From the NCBI GenBank assembly GCA_018402385.1, contig JAGYJA010000006.1:124001-188000 (forward strand): a stretch of DNA of 64,000 nucleotides, read 5' to 3'. This DNA is from Flavobacteriaceae bacterium. Lineage in GTDB: Bacteria > Bacteroidota > Bacteroidia > Flavobacteriales > Flavobacteriaceae. Positions 61,996 to 64,000 of this stretch are shown here, piece by piece. Every line of letters begins with the position of its first letter. Within the stretch, counting starts at the first letter, position 1. Made by a program: the position numbers and the translations under genes. The notes beneath the pieces were generated by a model. That model searched no databases, was not told the DNA's origin, and saw only the letters and a list, made by a program, of their open reading frames with translations.

Positions 61996-63248
61996 AAAAA
62001 GTATTAATTGTTGCCGAATCTATTGATGTCAACGATAGTAGTGCCAGTAAGGGACGCGTAGCATTGATTAAAAATTTACACAAGGCCGGGTTTCAGTTAA
62101 AAGTATATCATTATACCAGAAAAGACATTCAATTGGAGGGAATACTATGTGTTCCTATAAAAGAGCAGAAACTTACATATTGGTATTTTTTAAGTAAAGC
62201 GCAACTTTTTTTAAAAAGGATTACCTCCATCAACCTAAACACACTGGTTGAGAAGTATTTTGGTTTTTCTTTTACCCATTTTAATGATACCCTTAGTATT
62301 AAAAAGGCCACACTAAAAGAAAGGGATTTTAATCCAGACTGGGTTCTCACGCTGAGCAAAGCAGCGAGTTTTCGGCCCCATAAGGCGTTGCTCGGCATTC
62401 CAAAGTGGCATGACAAATGGCTGGCATATGTTCATGACCCTTACCCTATGCATAGTTATCCACGACCCTATGATTGGGTTGAACCCGGGCACAAACAAAA
62501 AAGAGAATTTTTTATGCAAGTTGCTGAAAAATCTAAGAAAGTAATTTATCCAAGTAGGCTACTTGCAGAATGGATGGAAAGTTATTATGCTCCTTTGAAA
62601 TATAAGTCTATAATAATTCCTCATCAAATATTCCCTTTAGAAGCATTCAAGGAAAATTCACCATTGTTTTTTAAAGCTGATTTTTTTTCACTGATTCATG
62701 CCGGTAGCTTGATGAAACAACGCGATCCAAGACCTTTAGTAAATGGATTTATAAAATTTCTTCAGGATACCCCTGGAGCTAAAGAACAATCTCAATTAAT
62801 TTTTATTGGCACAATTGATGAAAATCACAAAGACTTTTTAAATCAAGCTGCTGCAAATCACAAACATATAGTTGTTCAAGATAAGTATATGGAATTTAAT
62901 CAAGCTTCAAATTTACAACGATTAGCCTCAATGAATATAATATTAGAATCTAATGCCGAAATAAGCCCATTTCTTCCCGGTAAATTTCCACATGCAGTTC
63001 AAACAAATAAATTTATACTGCATATTGGACCAAAACAAAGTGAAACAGCAAACCTTTTAGGGAAAAATTATCCCTTTCAAATAGAAAATAAAAACGAGGA
63101 TGATATAAAAACTTGTATAAAAATAGCTTTTAGTAAATGGAAAACTAATCCTGACGATTTTTTATTGAATAGGGAAGATTTAGTGGAGTATCTCAGTGTA
63201 CAATATATCATTAAAAATAAAGCTTTATTTTTTGACTATCATGACTAA
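61992..63248 (+). CDS. Glycosyltransferase family 4-like (GT-B)
   Basis: A 418-residue GT-B-type protein: VLIVAESIDVNDSSASKGRV start, WLAYVHDPYPMHSYPRPYDW, SLIHAGSLMKQRDPRPLVNG and a C-terminal domain with weak donor motif (NIILESNAEISPFLPGKFPH). Similar proteins occur in flavobacterial capsule loci. Overlaps the next gene by 8 bp. Confidence 0.82.
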   Translation: MKKVLIVAESIDVNDSSASKGRVALIKNLHKAGFQLKVYHYTRKDIQLEGILCVPIKEQKLTYWYFLSKAQLFLKRITSINLNTLVEKYFGFSFTHFNDTLSIKKATLKERDFNPDWVLTLSKAASFRPHKALLGIPKWHDKWLAYVHDPYPMHSYPRPYDWVEPGHKQKREFFMQVAEKSKKVIYPSRLLAEWMESYYAPLKYKSIIIPHQIFPLEAFKENSPLFFKADFFSLIHAGSLMKQRDPRPLVNGFIKFLQDTPGAKEQSQLIFIGTIDENHKDFLNQAAANHKHIVVQDKYMEFNQASNLQRLASMNIILESNAEISPFLPGKFPHAVQTNKFILHIGPKQSETANLLGKNYPFQIENKNEDDIKTCIKIAFSKWKTNPDDFLLNREDLVEYLSVQYIIKNKALFFDYHD

Positions 63249-64000
63249 GTTATCGATTTTATTTGCATACAGAAATAGGGAAGTTTCAAGAATTAAACGA
63301 TGTCTTGAAAGCTTAAAAGCTCAGCATAAAAATGAATTTGAAGTTATTTTTGTTGATTATGGGAGTGATGATTCCTTCTCAAAGCCCATCAAAAAGACGG
63401 TTGAAACTTTTGAATTTGCAAACTATACTTATGTTGCTCATCCTGGTCTTTTATGGAATAAAAGTAAAGCATTAAATTTTGCAGTGAGGCAAGCTAAAGG
63501 AAACTCTGTGTTAATTGCAGATGTTGATATTTTGTTTAAAACCAGTGCAGTAGATTTCTTGCTTTCAAAAAACACTGACAAATCGTTTTATTTATTTCGT
63601 TTGGGATATTTAAATCAAACGGAATCAAATAAAGTGATAAACTCAACAAGTTTTGAACAGCTTAGAGTGAAACATTTTGGAGTTATAAATGGACTCGTAT
63701 TGTTATCAAAAGAGGCTTTTATTAGTGTAAATGGGTTGGATGATTTTTTTCATTTTTATGGTTCAGAGGATGTAGATTTTTATAATCGATTGGAGCAATT
63801 TGGACTTAAAAAAATCAATTGTAAGGAAGATTTATTTTATCATATGTGGCATAGAATATATAATTCTTATGATGATTCTAAATTTGAAGTAACACCGAGA
63901 CATTTCAATATCAAAAAAATTAACTTACAGCATCTTATTCACAACAAAGAATTAAAAATTATAAAGCCAAACACAAATATTAATTTTGGGGAGATTTTTT
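63241..64000 (+). CDS. Glycosyltransferase family 2-like, cut by the window end
   Basis: Begins at ATG 63241, overlapping the preceding stop by 8 bp, and stays open to the last base (at least 253 residues). Motifs: LSILFAYRNREVSRIKRCLE, FEVIFVDYGSDDSF, NSVLIADVDILF (DxD-like) and YGSEDVDFYNRLEQFG. It fits the galactosyl/chondroitin-type GT2 group with a C-terminal GT7-like ExD block. Its true end lies beyond the window. Confidence 0.85.
   Translation, partial: MTKLSILFAYRNREVSRIKRCLESLKAQHKNEFEVIFVDYGSDDSFSKPIKKTVETFEFANYTYVAHPGLLWNKSKALNFAVRQAKGNSVLIADVDILFKTSAVDFLLSKNTDKSFYLFRLGYLNQTESNKVINSTSFEQLRVKHFGVINGLVLLSKEAFISVNGLDDFFHFYGSEDVDFYNRLEQFGLKKINCKEDLFYHMWHRIYNSYDDSKFEVTPRHFNIKKINLQHLIHNKELKIIKPNTNINFGEIF

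Overview
The window comes from a low-G+C member of the Bacteroidota, most likely a flavobacterium (Flavobacteriaceae). The sequence evidence is: two secreted proteins ending in type IX secretion (T9SS type A) sorting domains; many lipoproteins with a short signal ending in S-C or A-C; -7 promoter boxes of the Bacteroidota form TAnnTTTG in front of many genes; almost no Shine-Dalgarno sequences and several TTG starts; menaquinone genes (menA, menC); and families typical of flavobacteria (DUF4920, DUF5686, DUF6503, DUF1684, YtxJ, a fused IcmF). I see no tRNA, rRNA, CRISPR array, prophage or insertion sequence.

Positions 1 to about 41 kb are ordinary chromosome in short operons on both strands. 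They hold pyrF, a broken metal/cobalamin-binding protein gene, a DUF4197 lipoprotein, a broken T9SS protein, fused isobutyryl-CoA mutase, an Lrp regulator, a fluoride channel, ilvE, a DUF4920 / CxxCH-lipoprotein / mnmD operon, a patatin, a lipoprotein pyrophosphatase, a UvrD-type helicase, a Sua5-type protein, an OmpA lipoprotein, a glycosyltransferase, holA with a divergent HSDR_N nuclease-like gene, the menA to menC segment, pcm, a DUF5686 outer-membrane protein with smpB, an XRE-Fic protein, deoC-deoD-methyltransferase, and clpB.

From 41 to 53 kb genes are looser and mixed with intergenic repeats: a ParDE toxin-antitoxin pair with a perfect 20-bp palindromic operator, ytxJ, fahA, glyA, a second Fic protein, a beta-helix lipoprotein, and a VapBC-like pair. 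The VapBC-like pair sits between copies of a compound repeat made of a 7-bp array (units A-A/G-T/C-T/A-CCA) joined to a body of about 160 bp with a hairpin. The longest 7-bp array (28 units) is at 45.1 kb.

From 53 kb to the right edge, all genes are on the plus strand and close-packed: a surface-polysaccharide locus with a Wzt-like ABC ATPase, a sulfotransferase and at least eight glycosyltransferases, the last cut by the window edge. Base composition drops sharply inside the Wzt-like gene, between its ATPase part and its C-terminal part, as expected if the specificity end and the genes after it were exchanged by recombination.

Four genes (the BtuF-like gene, the T9SS gene, clpB and the Wzt-like gene) each carry a single one-base frameshift. 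Undoing it gives full-length proteins of 261, 300, 866 and 400 residues. Three of the four fit loss of one base in a homopolymer, so sequencing or assembly error is a serious alternative to real inactivation. I found no clearly new defence or metabolic system. The least familiar items are the compound repeat, the stand-alone HSDR_N gene facing holA, the XRE-Fic fusion with possible self-operators, and the mosaic Wzt-like gene.
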